Source: Pilatotrama ljubarskyi (lineage: Eukaryota > Basidiomycota > Agaricomycetes > Polyporales > Polyporaceae). Taken from it: a stretch of DNA of 64,000 bases. Every line of letters begins with the position of its first letter. The first letter of the stretch is position 1. The DNA lies in NCBI GenBank assembly GCA_022385805.1, contig MU277685.1, positions 460,644 through 524,643 of the forward strand, read 5' to 3'. Below the pieces are notes generated by a model. That model did not search any database. It worked only from the letters and a program-made list of their open reading frames with translations, and was not told the origin of the DNA. Below, one piece after another: positions 24,201 through 35,241 of this stretch. Both the position numbers and the translations under genes were made by a program.

Positions 24201-25743
24201 AGTCGGCGAGCATCTGTCCTCCACCTCGAGAGGAGCCTCGATGCTGAAGACGGGGGGCGGAGGAGGATGCGAATAACGTACTCGAAGCCGGCCACTCATC
24301 GTTCGCGTGGCGTGTGCTTGGTTGTTTCCGGGGGAGAGGTCGGAGAAGGGGTTCAATGTCGTCCTTGCGACGCAATGGGGGCTCGATATCGTCTTTACGC
24401 CGGATCCAGGGTTCGATATCATCCTTACGACGAACCGGAGGGTCGATGTCGTCCTTGCGGCGCATTGAAGGCTCAACATCATCTCTCCGACGAGGTAGCG
24501 GCGGTTCTATGTCATCCTTGCGACGCTGGCGGCGCGCAGGCGGCGAGCGAGACGCAGGCTGACTATCGTCCAAGACATTCGACCGTTGAGAGCGACCCCA
24601 GTTGGCATCTGGAAGGCGTTCTTGCGAGTAGTCGCGAGGTGGATCCCTGAACCCACCGCGAGACGCTGGTGCAGCGGGAGACAAGTCCCTACGGGGTCCA
24701 CGCTCCCAAGGGGGGCTGGCTGAACGCGTTCGCCGACGACTATCGGGAGCAGTCTGGGGAGAAGGGGATCGCGTCCGGCCAAGGGAGGCCTCTGCCAAGT
24801 GAGTTGACCTAGCTCCTGCTCGCTCACCCCTTCGATCGCCAGCAACACCTGTGCCAGCAGGGACGGAGGCCTCACCGGGTCTGTAATGACGGTCCTGATA
24901 CGTGAGGTCTCCATTGGGAGCAGGCGGCGATCCGTTGCGCGAAGGCGCATCCCTTCCTCGGGGGCGAGGGCCCTGGCCCCTGCCGGACTTGTCCGACCAT
25001 GCAGCGTCTGGAGCGTCAGGAGAGCGGCGCCCAGAAGAATGAGTGCCACCATTCTCTCGCTCCTTGCTTGGCGAAGACCTGCCAGAGGCGGGAAGCCTAG
25101 GTCGTATCCAGGTCGATTCCTCGGTCTTCACGTTGAAGTAGTAGACGTCCTTGCCGCCGTTTCGAGGATACCTGACTTCCCAGTCTGGCGGCAAGGGATC
25201 GCCTCCATCGGGACCAGTGCTAGACTTGCCTGACCCACCAGATTTCTTCTGTCGATGAATCATGGCGCTCGCCAATATACCAGGCCCTGCGGGAGAGGGT
25301 GGACGGTAATGCGGTGGAACCAGGACCGGTTTCGGAGGGAGCGCATGCATTGGCGGCGGAAGGCTGTTAGCCGATTGAGTGCGCCGCAAACCACCGCCGG
25401 GAGACTCTGAACTTTTGGATTGGGAGGGAGTCCTGGCGTGCTGCGAGGATGTGGCGGATTGGCGCTGGGGGTCGCGCTTGGCTGAGTGTGAGTGGGTGAC
25501 GGTCGTGGACTTGGTGAGGAGGACATTGCCGACGCCCACCGATACCTGCTCTGTGACGTGATGAGCAAAGAACTCCCGCTCGTCCTCATCGTCGCCACCA
25601 AGGGACACAGCGTCCTCGGCGTCCTCGCCCGCGTACCCGCCCATCGTCTGTCGTGGCGAATAACTCTGGAAAGAGTCAGCGGGTGCCTGTGGCTCGTCGT
25701 CGTCGTTTCCCCAATCGACGCGTTCTGCGTCCTCTTCTAGCAT
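21248..25743 (-). CDS. WW-domain protein with long disordered Arg/Pro/Ser-rich regions
   Basis: Eight exons on the minus strand: 25743-24225, 24013-23621, 23528-22727, 22662-22509, 22462-22358, 22308-22210, 22167-22031 and 21980-21248. The frame closes to 1313 aa. The 211-base first intron and the donor of the third (gtagtt) are the least certain. The acidic N terminus reads MLEEDAERVDWGNDDDE. A WW domain lies at about residues 183-216 (LPPDWEVRYPRNGGKDVYYF, then TWIRPRLP). After it come SR/RS-like segments, six tandem 10-residue units of the RRKDDIEPPL type (about 400-470), and long Pro/Arg-rich regions rich in PPPRD-like motifs. WW plus RS-like sequence suggests a nuclear role linking Pro-rich partners, perhaps in transcription or splicing (inference). 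Start set at the Met before the acidic segment. Confidence 0.82.
24343..24532 (-). repeat. 30-bp minisatellite encoding RRKDDIEPPL-type units
   Basis: About six imperfect 30-base copies within the first exon of the WW-domain gene, coding for a charged 10-residue unit with variants such as DDVEPSM, DDIDPPV and DDIEPWI. The reading frame is kept in every unit. Confidence 0.8.
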
Positions 25744-26101
25744 CTTGATGGTGAGGACGAATGTGGGGGGTTGTGTGAGTGGCAGTCGCGGAGGGCGGAC
25801 GACTTGGCGTCGACCACTATTGAGTGTTCGAGCGAGATACAGACTCCGCTTCAAATTGTTGATCTCCGCCACCACACAGATGGGCGTCTACCGTGCATCC
25901 GGGCACATGCGGTCATCCGGCGTAGACGGTAGCAGCCTCGCTATCCACCGCAGTGCGCGAGCAGTGACTCTCTACTAGCAACCTCGGGCGCACTTAGTCC
26001 AGACACATCCGACATCGTTCCCCTCATTCCTGACTTTGGGACTGTATAGCAAGCTGTCTTACCGCCGCCCTCTCCTCCGTCGCCTCAGGATACGCGCAGA
26101 C
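25744..26101. other. short divergent promoter region
   Basis: About 360 bases between the divergently transcribed WW-domain and UNC-50 genes. It must contain both promoters; no specific element was recognised. Confidence 0.5.
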
Positions 26102-27249
26102 ATGAATGTCCTGCCTACATCGTCATCTACTGCCCAGCTCAGTGACAGGCAGAGGCAGCCTTGGAACTCTTTCGCGCCGGCTCGCGTCCCAACAATATTC
26201 AAGAGGCTTACTCGCTTCCATCAGATGGTACGTGGCCTGCTTCAGAAGAGACACCTCGTATTTGACGCGATGCGGAAGTAGGACTTCGAGTTAGCAGCAT
26301 GGCAATTGACATACCTATGCATCTCTCCGAAACGAGTGTGAGTACTCGCAAGCTCTGATGCACCTCAAACGAGATACTCACCGTACCTAAAGGTATCGCA
26401 ATGTCTATTTCCACAAACGTACGACCAGCCCACTCATCCTGCCGCATTCGTAGCCTTACACGTGCCAACAGAAACCAAGAATACGTGGGCAAGAGATGAT
26501 CCAGCTATCCTGTACCTGATTTCGGCATGCCTATGTGGTGAGTCTTCCAAGGCGCGTTGCTATCACAATCTCAGTGATTTCTCGCGTCGCGCCAGTATCC
26601 GCCATAGCATGGTCGGTTGTCTACTCCTATGGCCTCTGGAGAGCTATTGAGCTAGCATCGGTGATGATACTACGTGATTTCCTGCTCTTCGGGTTCATCG
26701 TCGCAACGATCATATGGTGCGTCTGAAAGTGCTGCGCTGTGGGCTCGACTGACTTTCGGTGAAGGTTCTTCGCCAACCGAGTCCTGCTGTCACCACCTTC
26801 GCACTCAACACCAGAAGATGCCAAGGTAGAGTGGGCGTATGCTTTCGACGTGCATACGAATGCCTTCTTCCCGCTCTACTTGACGTTATATCTCGCCCAA
26901 CTCTTCCTGGTCCCAATCATTCTGAAGAACAAATGGATTTGCCTATTCATATCGAATACGCTCTACCTGGCAGGGTGCGTCTTTCGGGGCGTTGTGCACG
27001 CCGCACGTGTTGACCCTCGACCTTCAGATTTGCTCAGTACATCTACGGGATCTACCTGGGCCTCAACGGTGAGAAGATATGCTGCCATCAGTCCGTCCCG
27101 TGCCTGACAGTAACCTCATAGCTCTGCCGTTTCTGGTCCGTACGGAGTTGTTGCTGGCCCCCTTGTTACCTCTGTTCACCGGGTACATTGTATCGTTACT
27201 GGGATTCAATGTCGCGCAACATGTACTTCCTCTGTACTTCGGTTCATGA
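26102..27249 (+). CDS. GMH1: UNC-50 / Gmh1 family Golgi membrane protein
   Basis: Eight exons: 26102-26227, 26282-26337, 26393-26418 (26 bases), 26472-26537, 26596-26716, 26765-26974, 27028-27068 and 27122-27249. The frame closes to 257 aa, the family's usual length. The diagnostic UNC-50 segment is spread over four exons: DFELAAWQLTYLCISPKRV, then YRNVYFHKQTKNTWARDDPA. Several hydrophobic helices follow (ILYLISACLCV, VMILRDFLLFGFIVATIIW, PLYLTLYLAQLFLVPIIL, FLVRTELLLAPLLPLFTGYI). UNC-50/Gmh1 is a polytopic Golgi protein linked to Arf-GEF recruitment and receptor trafficking (established for yeast and worm). Seven introns in a 1.1-kb gene is dense even for a basidiomycete. Confidence 0.93.
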
Positions 27250-27622
27250 TGATAACCTCATAGAGTCGATCCGACCACCCGTTGGATATGTTTCCTATAA
27301 TCTGATTACTCTCATGTTTCTGAACTCGCCGCATGATCTATACGGCAGCTCCGTGCCTGCTTTCTGACACTGACAAAGATGCAAGACCTGACGCCTGAGC
27401 TCAGGCCTGGTTACTCGACGCGGCGGACTCGCGGCGGTCGCGTTGCATACAAGGCCCGGATATTAGCCGCCCACGAGTGTGTTTAAACTCCGCTCCCAAG
27501 GGCGTCGATGGCACCGCGGAAGAGGTCTTCACCGCCCTCCACCCATCTCATCTCGTTGCCGCCGTCCCGGACCTTCTCCTTTCACCTCTTACGACGTAGC
27601 AACGACGAGCCGCAACGACAGG
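27250..27622. other. intergenic, calcineurin promoter region
   Basis: About 370 bases between UNC-50 and calcineurin A on the same strand. No clear TATA box; C/T-rich sequence precedes the calcineurin ATG. Confidence 0.5.
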
Positions 27623-30236
27623 ATGAGCGGGACACCGGCTCAGATCCAGAAGGCCATAGACCAGATCCAGGAGAAGCGCGCCGTCCCCGAGATCGACTTC
27701 ACCCAGCACCAGCTGGAGAATGGATACACGATTAGCACGCAAGAGCGTGTCGTGAAGGAGGTGTGTAGCTGCTGAGCACGCCTATGGAATTGTTCCCTTG
27801 GAGAAGAAAACTGAACGCCGCGGGGTCATGGTTGATAGGTGCAAGCTCCGGCTATGACCATCCCTACCGATGCACAGTTCTTCTCGAAAACAGACCCGAC
27901 GAAACCAGACGTTGCGTTCTTGAAGAACCATTTCTATCGCGAAGGTCGGCTTTCTGAGGAGCAGGCACTCTTCATCCTCGAGAAGGGCACGGAGATTCTT
28001 CGCTCGGAGCCCAATCTCCTCTACGTCGATGCGCCTGTGACCGGTGCGTACTCTTGCCCGCCTCGTGCGTTGGCATTCCAAGGCTCATTCAAGTCCCTGG
28101 TGGACCTGTGATCCTCAGTCTGTGGTGATATTCATGGACAATACGTGAGTTTCCAGCCGCATGATACTGTCGCGGTGTATTGATATGCCCGCTACGCTCA
28201 AGTACGACCTGATGAAGCTATTCGAGATCGGAGGGAACCCTGAGACCACACGATACTTGTTCCTAGGAGACTATGTCGATCGCGGCTACTTCAGCATTGA
28301 GGTGCGTCGCGTGCACAGCCCTTGTCCTTGTCCTCTGAACCCCGCGCGTCTGACCCAAACGGGAAGTGTGTACTATATCTCTGGTCCCTGAAAATCTGGT
28401 ACCCGGAAACCCTCTTCCTCCTCCGCGGAAACCACGAGTGCCGGCACTTGACAGACTATTTCACCTTCAAGCTTGAATGTATGCGCCCTCCTGCATCTAT
28501 TGGCGAGCGGAGCTGATTGATCAATCGCTCTTATAGGCAAGCGCAAGTACTCCGAGCGTATCTACGACGCATGCATGCAGTCGTTCTGCGCCCTGCCCCT
28601 CGCTGCCATCATGAACAAGCAGTTCTTCTGCATTCATGGTGGCCTATCTCCCGAGCTCCACACTCTTGATGACATCCGCAGCGTGAGTATCAAATTTGTT
28701 GATACAGTCGGCTCTTGCTGATGGCACGTTCAGATCGACCGCTTCCGCGAGCCACCTACACAAGGCCTCATGTGCGACATACTCTGGTCTGACCCTGTGG
28801 AAGATTTCGGTCAGGAGAAGACGTCGGACAGCTTCGTACACAACCATGTGCGAGGATGCTCCTACTTCTTCACGTACGTCTCTCTGTCGCCAGTACCGCA
28901 TGCAAGTGCTGATGCCTTGGCGTATAGCTACCAGGCGGCATGTCAGTTCTTGGAGCGCAACAAGTTGCTGTCTATCATACGCGCGCACGAGGCGCAGGAT
29001 GCTGGGTAAGTACTACGGACCGTCTTGTCAGACCCATTCTGACAAAGGAGCCCCAGGTACCGCATGTATCGCAAGACCCGGACAACCGGCTTCCCCTCTG
29101 TCATGACCCTCTTCTCCGCACCGAACTACCTTGATGTGTACAACAACAAGGCAGCCATTCTCAAGTACGAGAGCAACGTCCTGAACATCCGCCAGTTCAA
29201 CGCGACCCCACATCCCTACTGGCTCCCTAACTTCATGGACGCATTCACCTGGAGTCTTCCGTTCGTGGGCGAGAAGAGTGAGAGCACTCACAATATCAGT
29301 TCAAGAAACATGCTGACTGTCGTGTATAGTCACCGACATGCTGTTGGCGATGCTCAACTGCTGCACGAAGGAGGAACTCGAGGAGAGCTCAGACGAGGAA
29401 GAGACGCTCGCTTCGCCAACGCCGTCTGAGGAGGCCAGTGAGCGCCGCAAGGTCATCAAGAACAAAATCCTTGCAGTTGGTCGTATGTCCAGGGTGTTCG
29501 CATTGCTGCGGTATGTATCATGGCTTTCACTCTTTAAGTGTTGTACGCTGATACCGTGGCCACAGCGAGGAGTCCGAGAAAGTCTCCGAGCTCAAGAGCA
29601 TGTCTGGCTCGGCCAAGCTACCGTATGGTACCCTGGCATTGGGAGCGGAGGGCATCAAGGATGCTATCTCCGGCTTCGAGGATGCGTACGTGTATCATGT
29701 TCCAACGAAAGGGGCACATTTCGCTTACGACGATCTACAGCCGGAAGTCGGATATCGAAAATGAGCGTCTCCCTCCCGAACTATACGATCCAGATACCCC
29801 TGAGGGTAAGACGCTCATCAGCTCGCAGCCCGCAACACCCTCCGAGGGCGCCTCCTCCCCTCCCTCCCCCAACGGCGTCGCTGCTGCTCTCGAGCAAGTT
29901 ATCGCAGGCGCCGCTCCTACTGTCTCCCCTGCCGCGGCGACCCCCGGCTCCCCCATGTCACCCACCTCACCCACCTCGCCTATCTCGTCGACCTCCTCGC
30001 CGTTCAGGCGCGGTCACGGCAGGCAGGCGAGTCTGGGAACGACGATGACGAGCCCGAGTACCCGTCGGCGCAGTCTGGAGAGCACCATGTCGCTCATCCA
30101 GGAGGCGTGGGATGGCAAGACGAGCTTCCAGGACCCCGAGCTTGTGAAGCTGGCCGATCAGGTCGCGGACAAGAGCACAGGCAAGAATGCGTCTGAGTCC
30201 GGGCGGACGAGCCCTAGCGGCGCGGCCCCGAGCTGA
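27623..30236 (+). CDS. CNA1: calcineurin A catalytic subunit (PP2B)
   Basis: Ca2+/calmodulin-dependent Ser/Thr phosphatase. Twelve exons: 27623-27760, 27839-28043, 28119-28144, 28203-28301, 28367-28478, 28537-28682, 28734-28873, 28928-29005, 29057-29277, 29330-29510, 29566-29685 and 29741-30236; 653 aa. The PP2A/2B metal-site motifs are spread over exons: VCGDIHGQY, then [11 protein letters not shown], then LLRGNHECR, then [11 protein letters not shown], then [14 protein letters not shown]. They are followed by the calcineurin-B-binding helix. A basic amphipathic calmodulin-binding segment ([19 protein letters not shown]) and an autoinhibitory-like [13 protein letters not shown] follow. The extra C-terminal tail is rich in Ser-Pro ([11 protein letters not shown]) and then RRGHGRQAS. 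The start gives [19 protein letters not shown], typical of fungal orthologues. Confidence 0.97.
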
Positions 30237-30966
30237 ACGCGAGGGCATGGACGCTATTTCTCGAGAGTAGCTGAGCGGGCCAAGGGACGCAGACGGGCTG
30301 TGATGTTAGTCTCTGCATTGCACTGTATATCCTGGAGGCTGGTGTATTTCATCGTCGTTGTTCCTACTTCTGTAATTCGCGTTTCATATACAGGGTCCTT
30401 ATATCGCCATAGCCGTCTTAGTGGAGCTGTATCTATCACCCTGGACCCGCCATCTTTCGTCACCGCTGGTTTATGAACGGCGCATGTTGCAATGGTCGAC
30501 ACCGCCTATGGTCCAGCGATCGCCCGACCAATTTACCCCGACACCCCCTTGTACAGCCACGTCTGCTTGCGCGCTCTTGATAGGACGGGGTGGACGGCTA
30601 TGTCGCCCGTGAGTAGTCCTGAGCTCCGACACTACCGGACTAACTCATCCATACTGCTGCAGCCGGACGGACGAACCTCTTCGCGTTCGGGTATGTATCC
30701 ACAACAGTGCTTCTATATTACCAGCTGGGTTGTGTACGCCGGCACCCGGGTCATTTGAAACATTCACGAAGCCTTAGCCGTCTCTTGTGTTTGTCATGGT
30801 CATAAATAGCACAGGTCGAGTCGAATGTGCCTCCCTGGGCACCGGTAAATGCCTCGTGAACCTCCGAGTGCGCCCTATATAATTGAATGGCGAAGTTGTG
30901 GACTGGTAAGCACGTCCGCCGCATCTCCACCCCTTCAACAACTCACAAGCCTCGCTGCTACATAGT
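30237..30966. other. intergenic with a promoter block shared with 32.9 kb
   Basis: No convincing gene. A short frame from 30492 is probably chance. GCACCCGG at 30742 and GCCTTAGCCG at 30771 recur with the same spacing upstream of the next paralogue. Confidence 0.5.
30771..30882 (+). promoter_or_regulatory. promoter of paralogue A: GCCTTAGCCG box and TATA box
   Basis: GCCTTAGCCG at 30771-30780 and TATATAA at 30876-30882, the latter 85 bases before the ATG. The decamer and the upstream GCACCCGG are shared with paralogue B. Confidence 0.55.
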
Positions 30967-32342
30967 ATGTCAGACTACAACCCATACGTCAACACAACAT
31001 ACACGAAGGCCGAGCAGCACGTTGCTGTATCGCGCGCAAGTCATGGAGATATGGCGTCGGGCTCGGGCTATGAAGAGCCTCCACCGTCCTATGGCGACGT
31101 TACACCAGGGCCGAATCCGTCCCATCGGGAAATAGCTAGTGCTCATCACGCCAACTGGGCCGATGTCCAACACGTCTCGATACCTGGCGCGTCGGTCTAC
31201 CAGCCACCTCCTGGCCATGCCCCGCGCTCCCTCCCTGTCGGAGCAGATTCAGGTCGTTCCCTGTACCCTGAGACTTTAATTCGGACACCTCAGCTATCTC
31301 CTAGGTCGCCTGCGCCTCACGCATCACACGCGCCCTACGCTACAGAACAGTCTACATCAAGATCCAGCAGATTATCCAGTCTCATACCTCGAGGAAAGGA
31401 CGTCCGTGGTCTCATCGAACCACCTCCCCCGTCATTCCTCCGTCCTCCAGCGCGGGGCTTTCCCTATGGTCCATTCGAGCCCCTCGAAATCCCGGCTGCC
31501 GGGAAGAAGCTCGACGACGGGTTCATCACCGCTCTGCCGCCGTCCTCAACGCAGCCGCACCCGTTCTCGACCCACGACGTGAGGGAGGAGGACTGGATGC
31601 GCTTCTTGGGCGACATCAAGCTGGCAGGCTCGCTCTCCGTGAAGGATAAGATCATCTCGGGCATGGCCCCAGCAGCAATGGGACTCGGGATCATACCTGG
31701 CGAGTCCTATTGCGTTCGTTAGCGTCAGGGACGAATGCTCACTATTACGGACGTCCACCTGTAGGTCTTCTCGTCAGTTTCGCGATTGAGTCGCACATGA
31801 AGAAGAAGAAGCAAGCACCCGTTGTTGAGCTCGTTCACTACTGGAATCAGGTCTGTACCGCTTGCTCTAAGTCTATCGTGAAGCATCCTAACTGACGGGA
31901 CACCACACAGTACTTCTTCCAGCAGCGCTTCATGGAAGTCTTCCTCACTAATGGGACACCCCAAGGGGGCGTTGGTCGAGCATCATCGCCGTCATCGTCT
32001 TCCAGCAGCTCCAGCGATGAGGACCACGAACGCCTCGGTTCACACGGAGACCCTCGCATGACCAGGCGAGAGGAGAAGCATGCTCCCAAAGCCAGGCGTC
32101 GAGAAGAGAAGCATGCTCGCAAGGCTGAGCGTCGAGAGAAGAAGTACGCTCGCAAAGCCAGGCGGCGAGAGGAGAAGCACGCTCGCAATACCAAACACCA
32201 CGGTTCGGAGGATGAGGACCAGGTTGCACCAGCAGGCAGCACGTCTTCTGTCCTGGCTTCTACTCCGGGCATCAATCGATTTTCGAGGGCTACAAGTGGT
32301 CGCTGGCGTCTCGTGGTTCAATACAAGCCCGCAGCGGCTTAG
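30967..32342 (+). CDS. unnamed fungal protein family, paralogue A (GC-AG intron)
   Basis: Three exons, 30967-31699, 31765-31850 and 31911-32342; 416 aa. The first intron begins gcgagt, a GC donor; the second is GT-AG. The N terminus MSDYNPYVNTTYTKAEQHVA and a PPPSYGDVTPGP motif match paralogue B. The conserved core runs IEPPPPSFLRPP, then FEPLEIPAAGKKLDDGFITA, then PHPFSTHDVREEDWMRFLGD, IKLAGSLS, LGIIPG, then FAIESHMKKKKQAPVVELVH and YWNQYFFQQRFMEVFL. The tail holds about four copies of a basic RREEKHARKA unit and ends RWRLVVQYKP. I know no function; a PPxY-like N terminus could bind WW domains (inference). TATATAA lies 85 bases upstream. Confidence 0.8.
32065..32190 (+). repeat. minisatellite encoding RREEKHARKA units
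   Basis: About four imperfect copies of a 33-36-base unit in exon 3 of paralogue A, coding for alternating Arg/Lys/Glu. It is absent from paralogues B and C. Confidence 0.75.
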
Positions 32343-33106
32343 AGGACCTAAGGAGCGTACGTTAGGGTTGAGCTGTACCTAGATCTTAGGTGCTTAATCA
32401 GCTTTTCATCCTGACCTTCGCAAGTACTGACACGTGGTCGTAGCTTCTGTATCCTATCCCCAACTTGAAGTATCTGATCTTGCTTGTCCTCCATACTATT
32501 TCATCGATCCGTTCTCTTGTACCTCCGACTTCCTTCGCACCTCCGCTCCAGCCGTATTCATGTAGTTCTTGTAGGTCAGCCATCATAGGCGTCGCTCAGG
32601 CGACTGGCAGCTGTGTGCGTCCAAGTGTCGATATGTGCGCCCGCGTCGTCATGCCGTACGTGCCAGTACTATCGACGCTGATAACGATTGCCCGACAAAA
32701 ATAGCCATTACGATGGTGCGTGCTTGCGTGCCTTGGTGCCTACGTCAGGAGAAGGCAGTAATGGCTGTGTTCCCCGCGAGTACAATTGCGCTCGTCTCGC
32801 GTTCCGATCCTACCGCTCCCGGGCTGTACTCATCCCAAGATCGCGGCCGGTCGGAAGATCCCCTCTGCGCAGCGTTCGTGTACCGCATCTCCGCACCCGG
32901 ACCGTAGCAATGAACATGAAGCAGCCTTAGCCGAGGCCGCCTTGTCGTAGTGATGCCGTAGCTCAGGGGGCCATCGGTGGAGCCCCGGTAGACAGCGCTT
33001 CTACGACTCCCTACATATACAGGAGGCAAGCTCCCGGTCAAGTAAGCCCATCCCTTGCAGTTACGTCCAGCCATCGACTCACAAGCCATCCTTCTGGTCG
33101 CATACC
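32343..33106. other. intergenic between tandem duplicates
   Basis: About 760 bases with no gene seen. The right part carries the promoter of paralogue B with blocks shared with paralogue A. Confidence 0.5.
32924..33020 (+). promoter_or_regulatory. promoter of paralogue B: GCCTTAGCCG box and TATA-like sequence
   Basis: GCCTTAGCCG at 32924-32933 and a TATA-like ACATATAC at 33013-33020, about 90 bases before the ATG. GCACCCGG at 32893 is 31 bases upstream of the decamer, against 29 in paralogue A. Confidence 0.5.
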
Positions 33107-34382
33107 ATGTCGTCCGCCTACAACCCATATGTCAACGCCATGCCGACGAAAGCCGAACAGCACGTCGCCGAATTGCGCCCGAATGATGCAGAAGTAGCTG
33201 GGTCCGAAGGCGCAGGCTCTGAAGTGCCTCCGCCATCCTATGGCGACGTGGCGCCAGGACCATTCACACCGGAGCGAGCACCTAACAGTGCTTACCGAAG
33301 CCACCAAGGCCCCGGTGTGGTTCTGGACACCTCGGTGTCTGGCGCCTTCGCCCACCGACCACCTCCAGGCCCTCCCCCACATTCCGTGCCCTCCGGCGTA
33401 GACGCAGGTCTTTCGGTCCGCTCTGAAGGATCGAATCACATCGTCCCACCATCTCTCCACGCTACCCACGAACTCGCGTCTGAATCCAGCAGCATGCATG
33501 GAGTCGGACAGAACGGAGTCCATAGTCTCGTTGAACCACCTCCCCCCTCCTTCCTGCGTACTCCACCGCACGGCGTTTCGTACGGTTCTTTCGAGCCCCT
33601 CCAGATTCCCGCCTTGGGCCAAAACCTGGAGGACGGGTTTATCACTACGCTGCCGGCCTCTCTGACGCAGCCACACCCGTTCTCGACACACGACGTGATG
33701 GAAGAGGACTGGATGCGCTTCTTGGGCGACCTGAAGCGCGCAGGCTCACTCTTGATTCTGAAAGACATGACCAGCTCGAACGTGGCCCCTGCGGCGAGGC
33801 CGAGGCGTGGGATATTATCAGGCAAGTCGTTATGCATACTCAGCCTCGACGAGGACTGCTCACATCCGGACGTGCTCTGGTAGGTCTCGCAACGTACGCG
33901 ATCGAGTCGCAAACGAGGAACAAGAGGCCTGAGAGTCAGGATGCTGTTCATCAGCTCGTTCAATATTGGAATCAGGTTTGTGCTGTCTCGAAGCGGATCC
34001 GTTCCCGTCTTATTAGCTAACATTCCATGCTGTACAGCGCTTTTTCCAGCAGCGCCGGATGGAAGCCATCCTCTCCAACCAAGCTCGCGCAGAGGACCAC
34101 GGTGTAGCGTCGCCGTCATCGACTTCCGGCCGCCCCAGCAGCGGAGGCCTCGGAGAACTTGGGGAAATGGGACAGAGTCTTGTAGCAGGACGCTTTGAAC
34201 GCCGCGCTGCCAGACGAGAGGAGAGGTTCGCTGGCAAATCCCAGCGTCGCCGTGCGACTAGTAGGGAGCCCAGGGTTGGCATCTTACGCGGTGCACTGGC
34301 TAGTCTGGGAGACTCAATTGATCGCTCGTCGGAAGCGTCAGGCGGTGGTCCTTGGTATCTTGTGGTTCGCTACAAGCCGTAG
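33107..34382 (+). CDS. unnamed fungal protein family, paralogue B (GC-AG intron)
   Basis: Tandem duplicate of the gene at 30967. Exons are 33107-33821, 33884-33975 and 34038-34382; 383 aa. The first intron has the classic GC donor gcaagt at the same phase and position as in paralogue A. Conserved parts: YNPYVNAMPTKAEQHVAEL, PPPSYGDVAPGP, EPPPPSFLRTPP, FEPLQIPALGQNLEDGFITT, HPFSTHDVMEEDWMRFLGD, LATYAIES, then VQYWNQRFFQQRRMEAIL, with end WYLVVRYKP. The acidic/basic repeat of paralogue A is replaced by a shorter Arg-rich stretch (RRAARREERFAGK). Function unknown. Confidence 0.8.
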
Positions 34383-35241
34383 CGGTGTAGGTCATGCATG
34401 CCACAAGACGTACTGTAGACATAGGGTATTCTTCCATGCAAGCTCGTCTTTAGCTCTGCATCCAACCTGAATAACTTGCTCCGACTACACTACCAATGCA
34501 CATCTGATATTGGCAAACAGATCGTCAAGAGATTATTCTATATTTCGATTGAGAAAGGAGCACTAAGGCGAAGAGAGCTACTCATACAGTTTCGTAGGCG
34601 ACGACTATTCGACAGTTCCGGACCCAGGGGGGACACTATGTACAACGGGCGCAGCCCCACCACGGCGTTGCGCAAACATGCGCACCTCCATCGGAAACGT
34701 GCATGCAGGCTCGGCTGTGCGGGCGGGCAATAATAGGGTACTAAGACGATGCTGAGACAGAGGGAGGAGGGAAGTTCAATCGAAAGGAGGGTGGGTAGAA
34801 GGGGAGAGAGAACGGTAGGGTCGGAGAGGGGACACGGGAGATGGCGAGTAGGATGCCTTGGGATGAGCGGGGTGATAGACGAGAGACGATGGACAGCGGT
34901 GGCAAATGCGATACTGGAGTTGGAAGTCCCACGTGCTTCCTGAAGCTTTATGCTACGACGATTAATGGCAAGATGGAGGTTATATACCGAACGGAAGGGA
35001 CAATATGAACAGCAAGAAAGAGAGTGGGACCGCTCGGCAAATCGCGAGGGTATACTTGCATAGAACGATTTTCGGCTTTGCTTCTGCTATAACTTGACTT
35101 TGCATATTTCGTCTTGGTTTCTTCCATCAGTTACGAGGAGCTCCACGTACATCTCCCAACGTCTCCGACGCCCTGCCTCTTCAGCGCAAGTGCTCAAGTC
35201 GTCCCAAGTCGGCTACTGTCGCTGGCGACTGGCTGATGCAT
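34383..35241. other. intergenic with a purine-rich tract
   Basis: About 860 bases between convergent genes. A G/A-rich tract lies at about 34750-34850 on the + strand (pyrimidine-rich on -). Nothing coding is recognised. Confidence 0.5.

Noticed and set aside
30492..30758. Short ORF after calcineurin, possibly with an internal intron
   Set aside because: Too short, no recognisable product, and it overlaps the expected 3' and promoter regions.
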